Origin: CAWFNW01 sp963817405
GTDB lineage: Bacteria > Actinomycetota > Coriobacteriia > Anaerosomatales > Anaerosomataceae
DNA length: 64,000 nucleotides
Assembly (NCBI GenBank): GCA_963817405.1
Contig: CAWFNW010000002.1
Location: 434,001-498,000, forward strand
Direction of reading: 5' to 3'
Shown: positions 41,005 through 48,967 of the stretch, in pieces
Position numbering within the stretch: the first letter of the stretch is position 1
How the letters are laid out: the number at the start of each line of letters is the position of its first letter
Translations under genes and position numbers: made by a program
Notes under the pieces: model-generated
Told to the model about the DNA's origin: nothing
Databases searched by the model: none
Seen by the model: only the letters and a program-made list of their open reading frames with translations

Positions 41005-41051
41005 ACATCCTCCGTGGTGTGGCGGGACGGTCCGGGTGACCTGCGGGGCGT

Positions 41052-41627
41052 CTAGTCCTCAGCGAGGATGGCGTAGAGCTTCTTCCGAGCGTCGGCGAGG
41101 ACGTCGATGGCTGCGGCGACCTGAGCAGCCGAGCCGCTCCTGCCGATCTGGAAGGCTGCCTGCATGAGCCGGCCGACGGCTTCGCGGTAGCCGCTACCCT
41201 CGGAGCCGCTCTGTGCGGCCTCGTCCCAGGGGGCGGGCTGATCGGCGACCGCGGCGACCGCGGCGGCGCCGGCCTCGGTCAGGCTGAAGACCTTCTTGCC
41301 GCCGCTCTCCTCGGCGCTGACGAGGCCCTCGTCGGCAAGCAGCTGGAGGGTCGGGTAGACCGAGCCCGCACTGGGGCTCCAGGCGCCGGCGCTGCGCTGG
41401 GAGAGCTCCTGGATGATCTGGTAGCCGTGCATGGGCTTCTCCGAGAGCAGGCGCAAAACGGCTGTGCGAACGTCGCCGCGACGCGCCCGCTGGCCGCCGG
41501 GGCCTCCGAGGCCATGAGGATGCCCGACCATGCCGAACGGGGGCTTGAAGCCGTGCTTGCCGAAGCCGCTCAGGTGGTCGTGCATGGTGCGCCCACAGGA
41601 CTCGTGATCGTGGTGATGAGCGTTCAT
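41052..41627 (-). CDS. PadR regulator with histidine-rich N-terminus
   Basis: A 191-residue PadR protein. The winged helix spans about 50-120 (VRTAVLRLLSEKPMHGYQII, GAWSPSAGSVYPTLQLLADE, GGKKVFSLTEAG), with a C-terminal dimerisation helix (QVAAAIDVLADARKKLYAIL). The N-terminal ~45 residues are unusual: MNAHHHDHESCGRTMHDH followed by more His, Gly and Pro, a likely metal-binding extension. AAAGGAA precedes ATG 41627. A near-perfect inverted repeat at 41657-41680 lies just upstream and is probably its operator. It may control the UbiB gene 48 bases downstream. Confidence 0.9.
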   Translation of the reverse strand: MNAHHHDHESCGRTMHDHLSGFGKHGFKPPFGMVGHPHGLGGPGGQRARRGDVRTAVLRLLSEKPMHGYQIIQELSQRSAGAWSPSAGSVYPTLQLLADEGLVSAEESGGKKVFSLTEAGAAAVAAVADQPAPWDEAAQSGSEGSGYREAVGRLMQAAFQIGRSGSAAQVAAAIDVLADARKKLYAILAED

Positions 41628-41656
41628 GAGGGGTTCCTTTCGTACTCATCGGACGA

Positions 41657-41680
41657 TATATCGCTATCTGTCGCGATGTA
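41657..41680 (-). promoter_or_regulatory. Inverted-repeat operator upstream of padR
   Basis: TATATCGC (41657-41664) and GCGATGTA (41673-41680) form an inverted repeat with seven of eight positions complementary and an eight-base spacer. It starts 30 bases upstream of the PadR start codon at 41627 in an otherwise GC-rich region. It fits an autoregulatory PadR site. The AT-rich half at 41655-41661 may also contain the -10 element. Confidence 0.55.
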
Positions 41681-41725
41681 GCAGCACAAGTCGTGCCAGC
41701 GCGAGCAGTTCGCGACGCGCCTCGT

Positions 41726-42676
41726 CTACCGAGCGATGATTCGGTAGCGGATCTCGTCCACCCCGCTGAAGTCGAGGACCCGGACGACACCCGGGCCAAG
41801 GTCGAAGGTGCGGCCAGGCGTGTACGGGCCGCGGTCCGCGACGCGCGCGACGGCTCGCCTTCCCTTGTACTCGATCTCAACAAGCGTGCCGAAGGGCAGT
41901 GTCTTGTGCGCGACGATCATGGAGTACGGGCCGATCTTCTCGCCGTTGGCCCCGGTCCCCGTGAAGTTGCGTCCGTAGTGTGAGGCGACCGCCGTCTTCC
42001 ATTCGCCCGAGCCGGTCAGCTCCTGCGTCGGGTCCTCCCGCGCAGGTGGTGGCGGCGTCGATCTTGGCTTCGCCGTGGTGCTCTCGGCCGGTGTACGTGA
42101 CTTCGCAGCCGCTGCCACGCGCGCCTCATACTCGCGAAGCGCGGCCTCGCTTGCAGCGAGCTCCGACCGTGCCCGGGCGACCTCCCCGGCAAGCTCGTCG
42201 AGTGTCTTGGCCTGCTCGGCCTGAAGTGCCATCAGCTGCTCGGCCGATCGTGTCGCTGCAGCGCGCGCCTGCTTGAGGTTCCGGAGGTTCTCCGCATCCT
42301 GACGTGCGATCCTCGCTAGGACGTCCCAGCGCGTGACGAAGTCCTGAAGCGTCGAGGCGCCGAGAAGCACCGAGACGGGGTCGAGATCGTCGGTGCGGTA
42401 CATCGCGATGACTCGCGAGCGCAGCTGTTCGCGACTCTCGTTCTCGGCAGCCACAGCGGTGTCAAGTGCGACGGACGAGGCCTCCATGCGGGCGTCGATT
42501 GCTGCCGAGAGGGTCTGCGCCGCCTCGTACTGCTCGATTGCACGGTTGACGGCGGCGCGGTCGGCAGCCGTCTCCGCCGCGGAAGGCGCAGCTATGGCGG
42601 GCACACCCCATGAGCCGACGAGGCAGAGTGCGACCACCGTGGCGAAGATACGACGAGCTGTCGTCCGGAGAGACAT
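41726..42676 (-). CDS. Secreted coiled-coil/RlpA-like double-psi beta-barrel protein
   Basis: A 316-residue exported protein. The signal peptide is RIFATVVALCLVGSWGVPAIA, cleaved near AIAAPSA. Residues ~35-205 form a long coiled coil of the PcsB/NlpC-P60 spacer type (AAVNRAIEQYEAAQTLSA, RSVIAMYRTDDLDPVSVLL-like region, LMALQAEQAKTLDELAGEV). A Pro-rich linker (PRSTPPPPAREDP) follows. The C-terminal domain is an RlpA-like double-psi barrel (WKTAVASHYGRNFTGTGANG, MIVAHKTLPFGTLVEIEYKG, VADRGPYTPGRTFDLGPGV), whose aspartate in ADRGPY is the catalytic residue in lytic transglycosylases. It probably acts on cell-wall glycans. The longer upstream frame is not coding. Confidence 0.88.
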   Translation of the reverse strand: MSLRTTARRIFATVVALCLVGSWGVPAIAAPSAAETAADRAAVNRAIEQYEAAQTLSAAIDARMEASSVALDTAVAAENESREQLRSRVIAMYRTDDLDPVSVLLGASTLQDFVTRWDVLARIARQDAENLRNLKQARAAATRSAEQLMALQAEQAKTLDELAGEVARARSELAASEAALREYEARVAAAAKSRTPAESTTAKPRSTPPPPAREDPTQELTGSGEWKTAVASHYGRNFTGTGANGEKIGPYSMIVAHKTLPFGTLVEIEYKGRRAVARVADRGPYTPGRTFDLGPGVVRVLDFSGVDEIRYRIIAR

Positions 42677-42850
42677 GTGCACCAGTGTAACAACCTGACG
42701 CGAGTGGAGCGCGGGGGACGAGGCGCAGGCCCGATTCACGGGCTGGCGCGCCGCGTGCTTCACGTGGAGTAGCATTGCACCAGGATCGAGCGGGTCAGCA
42801 CCTCGGACCTGACGGGGCTGGCTGAAATGACGGAGCGTGGAGGAGAGACC

Positions 42851-43393
42851 ATGGCAACCATCTACCTCGCCGGCGGCTGCTTCTGGGGCCTCGAGAAGTA
42901 CCTGTCGTTGGTGAACGGCGTGCTGGCGACAGACGTCGGCTACGCCAACGGCGTCACGGACTCGCCGACCTACAAGGACGTCTGCTCGGGGCGTACCGGG
43001 CATGCTGAGACGGTCCGAGTCGACTACGACCCTGCGGTGTCGCCCCTGGCGTTCCTGCTGGAGCTCTACTACAAGGCCATCGACCCGACTGCGAGGAATC
43101 GCCAAGGGAACGACGTCGGGACACAGTACCGGACCGGCATCTACTACACCGACGCCGCCGATCTCCCCGTCATTGAGCGGTCGCTCGCCCAGCTGCGGGA
43201 GGGACACTCCAAGCCGATAGCGATCGAGGTCGCGCCCCTTGAGAACTTCACGTCGGCAGAGGACTACCACCAGGACTATCTCGACAAGAATCCGCGGGGA
43301 TACTGCCATATCGGCTTCGACCTGTTCGAGATGGCGAAGCGAGCCGTCCCCGAGCCGTCCCACTTCCGGGGAGCGTCAGATGGTGACCGCTAG
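42851..43393 (+). CDS. msrA: Peptide-methionine (S)-S-oxide reductase
   Basis: A 180-residue MsrA that repairs methionine-S-sulfoxide. The catalytic cysteine is in YLAGGCFWGLEKYL, with VGYANGVTDSPTYKDVCSGR, TGHAETVRVDYDP, the substrate-pocket region RNRQGNDVGTQYRTGIYY and ENFTSAEDYHQDYLDKNP. The resolving cysteine may be in RGYCHIGFD. ATG 42851 with GGAGGAGAG upstream is preferred over ATG 42827. It is divergent from the RlpA-like gene and convergent with a DegV gene. Confidence 0.95.
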   Translation: MATIYLAGGCFWGLEKYLSLVNGVLATDVGYANGVTDSPTYKDVCSGRTGHAETVRVDYDPAVSPLAFLLELYYKAIDPTARNRQGNDVGTQYRTGIYYTDAADLPVIERSLAQLREGHSKPIAIEVAPLENFTSAEDYHQDYLDKNPRGYCHIGFDLFEMAKRAVPEPSHFRGASDGDR

Positions 43394-43413
43394 GTCGTGA
43401 ACGGGCGCGGGTC

Positions 43414-44271
43414 CTACGAGAGGACCTGGACGCCGACGCCGATAAGGCCCGGGCCGGTGTGGACCACGAGCACCGGGGTGATCTGTCCCTCGACGGCGTA
43501 GCCGTACTTCGGCAACTGCGCCTTCAGGGCCGCCAAGAGCTCGTCGGCCTCCTCCTTTGCAGCGCCGTGCATCACCGTGATGTTGTACTCCTTGGCGCCT
43601 GCAGCGAACTCAACGGTCTTCTCGAGCGCCAGCCGGAGCGACTTCTTGCGCCCCCTGGCCTTCGCGACGGTGTCGTACACGCCGTCCCCATTGCATGAGA
43701 TGACGGGTTTCAGGTCGAGCATGGTGCCGACCCTGGCTGCCACGAGTCCGATCCGACCGCCCTTCGCGAGGTACTCGAGCGTGGAGACGCAGAAGAAGAG
43801 CTTCGTATGCCGAGCCGCGTCCTCGACCTTGCGGCACACCTCGTCGAAGCTGAGACCCTGCTCGATCAGCTCGCCCGCGCGTATGGCGGAAAACCCGCTC
43901 CCGATGCCGATGTTCTTGGTGTCGATGTAGCGGACCTCAAGTCCCTCCGGCGCGGGGCCGAAGGTGCTGAGCATCTCGTAGGTGCCGGAGAGACCGCTCG
44001 AGATAGCCACCACGACCACCTGCTCGTAGCCGTCGGCCTTGATCTGCTTGAAGAGGCCGTCGACGGTGGCCGGGCTTGGCAACGACGTCGAGGGGATCTC
44101 CTCGACGAACCGGGCAAACACGTCCTCGGGCTGGATGTCCACGCCGTCGCGGTACTCCGCGTCTTTGTAGATGATCGCCAACGGCGCGACGTACATCTTG
44201 TATCTGTCGCGATGGTCCTTCGGAACGTCCGAACCCGAGTCGACAAGAATGGCGATCTTCTGAGAAGTCAT
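43414..44271 (-). CDS. DegV family fatty-acid-binding protein
   Basis: A 285-residue DegV protein. The N-terminal part has ILVDSGSDVPKDHRDRYKMY, VAPLAIIYKDAEYRDGVDIQ and SLPSPATVDGLF. VVVAISSGLSGTYEM is the family's conserved loop, and TLEYLAKGGRIGLVAARVGT lies in the C-terminal half. DegV proteins bind fatty acids and in Gram-positives act as FakB, presenting fatty acids to the kinase FakA. Two other DegV genes occur at 49033 and 51967. No FakA is seen in the window. The start is ATG 44271. The longer frame upstream overlaps the SRPBCC gene and is not coding. Confidence 0.92.
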   Translation of the reverse strand: MTSQKIAILVDSGSDVPKDHRDRYKMYVAPLAIIYKDAEYRDGVDIQPEDVFARFVEEIPSTSLPSPATVDGLFKQIKADGYEQVVVVAISSGLSGTYEMLSTFGPAPEGLEVRYIDTKNIGIGSGFSAIRAGELIEQGLSFDEVCRKVEDAARHTKLFFCVSTLEYLAKGGRIGLVAARVGTMLDLKPVISCNGDGVYDTVAKARGRKKSLRLALEKTVEFAAGAKEYNITVMHGAAKEEADELLAALKAQLPKYGYAVEGQITPVLVVHTGPGLIGVGVQVLS

Positions 44272-44553
44272 CTCGTCCTCGATCCCGTCGGAATGGGTCT
44301 TGAGACCACGGCGACAGCCGACGCTGGGCCGACTCATCGTATCACCGGCGGCCCGACGGCGCGCATCCCAGTTGCGGCATGGCGCGGAGCCGCTCTCGGG
44401 ACACTGCCGCGGCGGGCGAGCCCGAATGGGGAATAGACTCAGGGGCACGCGAGGTGGGACCGGTACTTCGAGCGTGACCCGCGCTCCGGAGTGTGACCCG
44501 GTGGCGTTTCGGCAATCAAGTGGCGAGTCACGAGTTGAGAGGGGAACGAAGGT
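44272..44553. other. Divergent intergenic region (degV / SRPBCC)
   Basis: A 282-base region between the DegV gene (reverse) and the SRPBCC gene at 44554 (forward). It contains GGGGAATAGACT with a TAGACT hexamer at 44434-44439, a candidate -10 box about 115 bases before 44554. A good ribosome site is seen just before ATG 44554 (AGAGGGGAACGAAGG). No gene, repeat or structured element is evident. Confidence 0.4.
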
Positions 44554-44994
44554 ATGCCTAAGTTCGAACGTGAAGTGGAGATCGACGCGCCCGTGGAGGC
44601 CGTGTGGAAGGTCATCATCGACCCGAACCGCTACCCGCAGTGGTTTCCCGGCGTGGACACTGTCTCGAACGTGGTATCGACCGGCGACGGCGGCAGCTTC
44701 GACTGGGCGTCGGAGGGCGGGACCGGCCACGGCACGGTCGTGAGCGCGGAGCCCATGAAACGTCTCGAGATCATGACCCAGATGGGCGACGACAAGGACT
44801 CCCATGTCTTCATGCTGAAGGAGAGCGGTGGATTCCTGGGGATGAACGCCGACGAATGCACCGTGACCTACACGCTCGACACGCTCACGGGCGGGGGCAT
44901 GCTCGGCCGGTTCATCGCGGGCGGCAACCCGAAAGACATGATGCGCGTGAAGAAGGCCATGCATCTGCTGCGAAAAGTGGTCGAGAGCCTCTAG
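44554..44994 (+). CDS. SRPBCC family protein
   Basis: A 146-residue START/SRPBCC fold protein: FEREVEIDAPVEAVWKVIID, PNRYPQWFPGVDTVSNVVST, GGTGHGTVVSAEPMKRLEIM, ECTVTYTLDTLTGGGMLGRF and a C-terminal helix (DMMRVKKAMHLLRKVVES). It is predicted to bind a lipophilic ligand in a hydrophobic cavity. A GlsB-type membrane protein gene follows 39 bases downstream, so they are probably co-transcribed. This family member differs from the one at 4891. The ligand is unknown. Confidence 0.85.
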   Translation: MPKFEREVEIDAPVEAVWKVIIDPNRYPQWFPGVDTVSNVVSTGDGGSFDWASEGGTGHGTVVSAEPMKRLEIMTQMGDDKDSHVFMLKESGGFLGMNADECTVTYTLDTLTGGGMLGRFIAGGNPKDMMRVKKAMHLLRKVVESL

Positions 44995-45033
44995 CGTCCG
45001 TCCAGTATCCGACAGGAAAGTGGAAGGTGAATC

Positions 45034-45285
45034 ATGGGTCTGTTTGCAGCCATCATCGTAGGTCTCCTCGCCGGCTGGATCGCCTCTATGATCATGAAGA
45101 CCGGCACGGGCATGTTCAGGAACATGCTCTTGGGCGTCGTCGGCGGCGTCGTCGGCGGGTGGATCAGCAGCCTGATCCTGGGCGTCGACCTGGTGGGCGG
45201 GATCAACCTCACGAGCGTCGTCGTATCGGTGATCGGCGCGGTCGTCGTCATAGCTCTCTACCGTCTCATCACCGGCAAGCGCTAG
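45034..45285 (+). CDS. GlsB/YeaQ/YmgE family membrane protein
   Basis: An 83-residue, almost entirely hydrophobic protein with three helices: FAAIIVGLLAGWIASMIM, MLLGVVGGVVGGWISSLIL and SVVVSVIGAVVVIALYRLI. Gly-rich GxxGG patterns and the final RLITGKR are typical of the transglycosylase-associated/GlsB stress-response membrane family. Its exact function is unknown. A strong terminator hairpin begins 20 bases after the stop. Confidence 0.92.
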   Translation: MGLFAAIIVGLLAGWIASMIMKTGTGMFRNMLLGVVGGVVGGWISSLILGVDLVGGINLTSVVVSVIGAVVVIALYRLITGKR

Positions 45286-45305
45286 CAGTCGCGCGCTCCT
45301 TTGAA

Positions 45306-45337
45306 GAACGCCCGCCCTTCGCAAAGGGCGGGCGTTC
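45306..45337 (+). terminator. Strong terminator hairpin after the GlsB-type gene
   Basis: GAACGCCCGCCCTT (45306-45319) and AAGGGCGGGCGTTC (45324-45337) form a perfect 14-base-pair stem with a four-base loop. Its position, 20 bases after a stop codon, makes it the transcription terminator of the SRPBCC-GlsB operon. No long U-run follows, as is common in GC-rich actinobacteria. Confidence 0.8.
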
Positions 45338-45404
45338 GTGCGTTCCGGAAGAGTGGGGGTGTTCCTGCCCAGCCGCAACTATGCGCGCGGGTGCAGCAGG
45401 TACT

Positions 45405-45433
45405 CTGACTCAATGCGTCTGTCCTGATAGAAT
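45405..45433 (+). promoter_or_regulatory. Promoter of the amino-acid ABC transporter operon
   Basis: CTGACT (45405-45410) and TAGAAT (45428-45433) are separated by exactly 17 bases and resemble -35 and -10 boxes of a housekeeping promoter. They lie about 120 bases before the TTG start at 45556, leaving a leader of roughly 115 bases. That leader contains GC-rich inverted segments but no riboswitch class that I recognise. Confidence 0.5.
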
Positions 45434-45555
45434 GACCCCCACGCACGCATGCGGTGTACCCGCGAGAGCCAGTCGTTCCCAACGCGGGCGCCCGGCCACT
45501 GCGGTATTCCTGCACCACTCGCCGCGAAGTGCAGCGGCCGGGCAGAGGAGCAGCG

Positions 45556-46281
45556 TTGATCAAGCTTGTTGACGTGAATAAGCACTTCGGCACCCACCAT
45601 GTCCTCAAGGACATCAATCTCGAGATCCCGATGGGCCAGAAGCTCGTGGTCATCGGGCCGTCCGGCTCGGGCAAGTCGACGCTCATTCGCTGCATGAACA
45701 TGCTCGAGCGGCCCAGCTCGGGACACGTGATCGTCGACGCCGTCGACCTCATGGCGCATCGCGCTCCCATCGCCAAGATCCGCCAGTCGGTCGCAATGGT
45801 CTTCCAGTCGTTCAACCTGTACCCGCACCTCACCGTGCTCGACAACCTTACGCTCGCGCCGATCGTGGTCTGCGGCGTGCCGAAGGACGAGGCGACCGAG
45901 TCGGCGTTCAAGTACCTCGACCGCGTGGGTCTCCGAGACAAAGCCGACCAGTACCCAACGCAACTCTCCGGGGGCCAGCAGCAGCGGGTCGCCATCGCGC
46001 GCGCTCTCAACATGCATCCGAAGATCATGCTGTTCGACGAGCCCACCTCCGCGCTCGATCCGGAGATGATCCAAGAGGTGCTCGACGTCATCATCGACCT
46101 CGCCAAGAGCGGTATCACGATGGTCGTGGTCACACACGAGATGGGGTTCGCTTCTGAGGCCGCCGACCGTGTCATCTTCCTTGACGACGGCGTCATCCTC
46201 GAGGATGGCACGCCGAAGCACTTTTTCACGAACCCGCAACATGACCGAACGAAGCAGTTCCTGAGCAAGATCCTCCGGTAG
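45556..46281 (+). CDS. Polar amino-acid ABC transporter ATP-binding protein
   Basis: A 241-residue GlnQ-type ATPase. Walker A is IGPSGSGKSTLIRC, the Q-loop AMVFQSFNLYPHLTVLDNL, the signature LSGGQQQRVAIARAL, Walker B MLFDEPTSALDPEM, and the H-loop VVVTHEMGFASEAADRV. It powers import of polar amino acids together with the two permeases and binding protein that follow. TTG 45556 has GAGGAG six bases upstream and gives the usual N-terminus; the frame upstream of it is not conserved in composition. The binding-protein gene begins 115 bases downstream. Confidence 0.95.
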   Translation: MIKLVDVNKHFGTHHVLKDINLEIPMGQKLVVIGPSGSGKSTLIRCMNMLERPSSGHVIVDAVDLMAHRAPIAKIRQSVAMVFQSFNLYPHLTVLDNLTLAPIVVCGVPKDEATESAFKYLDRVGLRDKADQYPTQLSGGQQQRVAIARALNMHPKIMLFDEPTSALDPEMIQEVLDVIIDLAKSGITMVVVTHEMGFASEAADRVIFLDDGVILEDGTPKHFFTNPQHDRTKQFLSKILR

Positions 46282-46395
46282 CGCTGCGCACGCCGTCCCG
46301 GCTGGTCGAGGCCGCACCTGGCCTCTTTACCATAGTCAGTACCGTCAGCGTCACTGCGTGACCCGGGGCGCGCCTCGGGAAGAGAAGGAGGAAGC

Positions 46396-47232
46396 ATGAA
46401 GAAGTCAGTACTGCTGTTGCTGCTTTCGCTCGTCCTCGTCGTCAGCGCCTTCGCACTCGCCGGGTGCGGGTCCAAGGAGCCGGCCAAGCCCGCCGGCTCG
46501 GGCGGCACGCCCGCGGCAGAGCTCCCCGCCGGGGTTCAGGCCATCAAGGACTCTGGTGAACTCCGGGTCGGTGTCAAAGCGGACGTGCCGAACTTCGGCC
46601 TGCTGGACGCTGCCACGAACAAGTACTCGGGCATGGAGATCGACCTCGCCTACGCGCTCGCCGAGCGCATCGGCCTTCCCAACGACGCCGTCAAGTTCGA
46701 GGCCGTCACAGCCAAGACTCGCGGTCCGCTCCTCGACAATGGCCAGCTAGACGTCGTCATCGCGACATTCACCATCAAGCCCGAGCGCCTCGAGCAGTGG
46801 AACTTCTCGGAGCCGTACTACCAGGACGAGGTCGGGCTGCTCGTGAAGAAGTCATCGGGCATCACCGGTCTCAAGGACCTCAACGGCAAGGTCGTGGGCG
46901 TTGCGCAGGGCGCGACGTCGCGCGATGCCGTGCAGGCCGAGGCCGACAAGGCCGGCATCAAGGTCTCGTTCCTCGAGTTCGCGACCTACCCGGAGATCAA
47001 CGCCGCGCTCGAGTCCGGTCGCGTCGATGCGTTCTCCGTCGACAAGTCCATCCTCTCGGGCTACGTGACCGACAACTCGGTCATTCTGCCTGACGGCTTC
47101 TCGCCGCAGAACTACGGCATCGCCAGCAAGAAGGGCACGGACGACCTCACGACCTTCATCAACACGATGCTCACCGACATGGAGGCCAGCGGCGACATGG
47201 CCGCCCTGCTCAAGAAGTGGAACCTGAGCTGA
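46396..47232 (+). CDS. Amino-acid-binding lipoprotein of the ABC transporter
   Basis: A 278-residue extracellular solute-binding protein (family 3). The signal peptide is LLLLLSLVLVVSAFA and the lipobox LALAGC, so the mature protein is lipid-anchored at the cysteine. The mature domain has ELRVGVKADVPNFGLLD, YSGMEIDLAYALAERIG, LDVVIATFTIKPERLEQWNF, EPYYQDEVGLLVKKSSG and VGVAQGATSRDAVQ, the ligand-contact segments of GlnH/FliY-like proteins. GGAGGAAGC precedes ATG 46396. The ligand is a polar amino acid not specified by sequence. Its stop lies in a hairpin (47230-47245). Confidence 0.95.
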   Translation: MKKSVLLLLLSLVLVVSAFALAGCGSKEPAKPAGSGGTPAAELPAGVQAIKDSGELRVGVKADVPNFGLLDAATNKYSGMEIDLAYALAERIGLPNDAVKFEAVTAKTRGPLLDNGQLDVVIATFTIKPERLEQWNFSEPYYQDEVGLLVKKSSGITGLKDLNGKVVGVAQGATSRDAVQAEADKAGIKVSFLEFATYPEINAALESGRVDAFSVDKSILSGYVTDNSVILPDGFSPQNYGIASKKGTDDLTTFINTMLTDMEASGDMAALLKKWNLS

Positions 47233-47245
47233 TCCTTCGGGATCA
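47230..47245 (+). other. UUCG hairpin between binding protein and permease genes
   Basis: TGATCC (47230-47235), a TTCG loop, and GGATCA (47240-47245) form a compact hairpin with an extra-stable UUCG tetraloop. The TGA stop of the binding-protein gene is in its left arm. Such elements between a binding-protein gene and permease genes protect the upstream mRNA and allow more binding protein than permease to be made. There is no U-run, so full termination is unlikely. Confidence 0.55.
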
Positions 47246-47259
47246 AGGCGCAGCCACGC

Positions 47260-47967
47260 ATGCCTGATCTCCTCGCGAACATAGGCTTCCTGCAGGAGGG
47301 ACCGTTCTCGGTTCCTCGGTGGGAAGCACTCTTCGCGAACATGGACCTGCTGTGGCAGGGCGCGCTCGTAACGCTGCTCGTGGCGTCCCTAGGGCTGGCT
47401 TTGGCGCTGGCCCTAGGGACCGTCCTCGGCGTGATGTCGTCGTCGCAGTGGCGGCTTCCGCGAGCCTTCGCGCGGGCCTACGTGGAGTTCTTCCAGAACA
47501 CCCCGCTGCTCATCCAGGTGTTCATGCTCTACAACGCGATACCGATGCTCGTCCCCGGGCTGTTCATCCCGGTCATCGCGATCGGCATCCTCGGGGTCGG
47601 GATGTACCACGGCGCTTACATGGCCGAGGTAGTCCGCGCCGGCATCCAGTCCATCGGCCACGGCCAGCTCGAAGCGGCGTTGTCCCAAGGCTTCAGCTAC
47701 GTCGGGGCGATGCGGTACATCATCATTCCGCAGGCGATGCGCATCGTGCTCCCGCCGCTGACCAACCAGGCGGTCAGCCTCATCAAGAACACCTCGGTGC
47801 TCGCGATCATCGCCGGCGGCGACCTGATGTACGCCGGCGACTCCTTCGCCGGACGTTACGGGCACTACGGTCCAACGTACATCGTGGTCGGTCTCCTGTA
47901 CTTCTTGATGTGCTTCCCGCTCGCTCGCCTCACCCGGCGCCTTGAGTCCCGGACGAGGGCGAGCTAG
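47260..47967 (+). CDS. Amino-acid ABC transporter permease (first)
   Basis: A 235-residue membrane protein of the HisM/GlnP type. It has about five helices (GALVTLLVASLGLALALALG, IPVIAIGILGVGMYHGAYMA) and the EAA loop GQLEAALSQGFSYVGAMRYI with IIPQAMRIVLPPLTNQAVS, which contacts the ATPase. YVEFFQNTPLLIQVFMLYN is the conserved RNTPL-type segment. It follows the binding protein after 27 bases and ends one base into the second permease gene. It forms a heterodimer with that permease. Confidence 0.95.
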   Translation: MPDLLANIGFLQEGPFSVPRWEALFANMDLLWQGALVTLLVASLGLALALALGTVLGVMSSSQWRLPRAFARAYVEFFQNTPLLIQVFMLYNAIPMLVPGLFIPVIAIGILGVGMYHGAYMAEVVRAGIQSIGHGQLEAALSQGFSYVGAMRYIIIPQAMRIVLPPLTNQAVSLIKNTSVLAIIAGGDLMYAGDSFAGRYGHYGPTYIVVGLLYFLMCFPLARLTRRLESRTRAS

Positions 47968-48653
47968 TGAACACCTTCATGGACAGCCCCGTGATGGTGA
48001 TGCTGAGCGATCCCGTGCTGTACCTCGGTCTCGGCCAGGGGCTTCTGCTGACGCTCCAGATCGCCGGCATCTCGATCGCACTGAGCTTCGTCATCGGCAC
48101 CGTGCTGGGTGCCATGCGGTACTCCGGCCTGCCGGTCATCAGCCACGTCGCCGCGACCTACATCGAAGTCGTCCGCAACCTCCCGCAGCTGCTGCTCATC
48201 TTGGTGAGCTACTTCGTGCTGGGTCTGCCTGCGATGTGGGCGGCCGTCATCGGTCTCACCATCTACACCGCGGCCATCATCGCCGAGGTCATCCGCGGCG
48301 GCCTCAACTCGGTCCTCACGGGCCAGTGGGAGGCCGCGCGCTCGCAGGGCTTCTCGTACCTGCAAGCGATGCGCTACATCGTGCTGCCACCGGCGGTCGT
48401 CAAGATGATCCCGCCGATCGTCTCCCAGTTCGTGACCGTCATCAAGGACTCGTCGTTCGCCATGGCGATCGGCGCCTACGAGCTGATGTTCAAGGGGACG
48501 ATTCTCGCGGCGAAGTACTGGAAGCCCGAGCAGATCATCACGATCTACCTGCTGATCTCGCTCATCTACTTCGCCATCAACTTCACGATCTCGCAGATCG
48601 CGCGCCGCATGCAGACGAAGTGGTCCGCGGGTCGCGGTACGATCGGCTCCTAG
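47967..48653 (+). CDS. Amino-acid ABC transporter permease (second)
   Basis: A 228-residue HisM/GlnP-type permease with about five helices (GLLLTLQIAGISIALSFVIG, PAMWAAVIGLTIYTAAIIAE). The segment YIEVVRNLPQLLLILVSYF is the family's N-terminal hallmark and GQWEAARSQGFSYLQAMRYI is the EAA loop. The GTG start (GAGCTAGTG) coincides with the last base of the first permease's stop (G of the TAG). The 3' end overlaps by 71 bases the small reverse-strand gene at 48583-48822. Confidence 0.95.
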   Translation: MNTFMDSPVMVMLSDPVLYLGLGQGLLLTLQIAGISIALSFVIGTVLGAMRYSGLPVISHVAATYIEVVRNLPQLLLILVSYFVLGLPAMWAAVIGLTIYTAAIIAEVIRGGLNSVLTGQWEAARSQGFSYLQAMRYIVLPPAVVKMIPPIVSQFVTVIKDSSFAMAIGAYELMFKGTILAAKYWKPEQIITIYLLISLIYFAINFTISQIARRMQTKWSAGRGTIGS

Positions 48654-48822
48654 GCACACCCGTCAGGTCGCCGACCTGCTTCGCAATGCCGCCGCTTGCC
48701 TCGGTCGCGTCGTCGATCGTGTCGGCTGCCTTCTCGGCAAGATCCTTCGCCTTCTCGCCAAGGTCGCCCACAGCTCCCCCGAGCAGGTCCTTGGCCTTGT
48801 CGAACAGCCCGCCTCCGGCCAT
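48583..48822 (-). CDS. Small helical protein (antitoxin Rv0909/CsbD-like)
   Basis: A 79-residue protein. Its first ~55 residues are a charged amphipathic helix with GLFDKAKDLLGGAVGDLGEK, AKDLAEKAADTIDDATEASG and GIAKQVGDLTG. This resembles the small MT0933/Rv0909-type antitoxin-like or CsbD-like stress proteins of actinobacteria. No toxin gene adjoins. The last ~24 residues (from about PRSRSYRD) are antisense to the end of the permease gene and lack family character, so the reading may have been extended by loss of an earlier stop. ATG 48822 has GAGGAGCACC upstream. Confidence 0.6.
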   Translation of the reverse strand: MAGGGLFDKAKDLLGGAVGDLGEKAKDLAEKAADTIDDATEASGGIAKQVGDLTGVPRSRSYRDPRTTSSACGARSARS

Positions 48823-48967
48823 TGGTGCTCCTCATATCGCAGGGACAATGCCGTCTACCACCTTCTGCGTCCCCGAGAAGCGAGCGTCCGAATCCCAAGG
48901 TGGTGAGTCGGCCTGTCTGCTGGTTTGCCCCGCATGCCGCTCCCCGTGCGCGTGGACTGGTCGGTCG

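Noticed and set aside
39325..41055. A 576-codon forward frame opposite the UbiB-type kinase gene
   Set aside because: It mirrors the kinase gene, and its translation lacks any hydrophobic core or motif.
45434..45555. GC-rich leader upstream of the amino-acid transporter as a possible riboswitch
   Set aside because: No conserved riboswitch or T-box core (for example the T-box TGGN bulge context or lysine or glycine motifs) could be recognised; it is treated as an ordinary leader.
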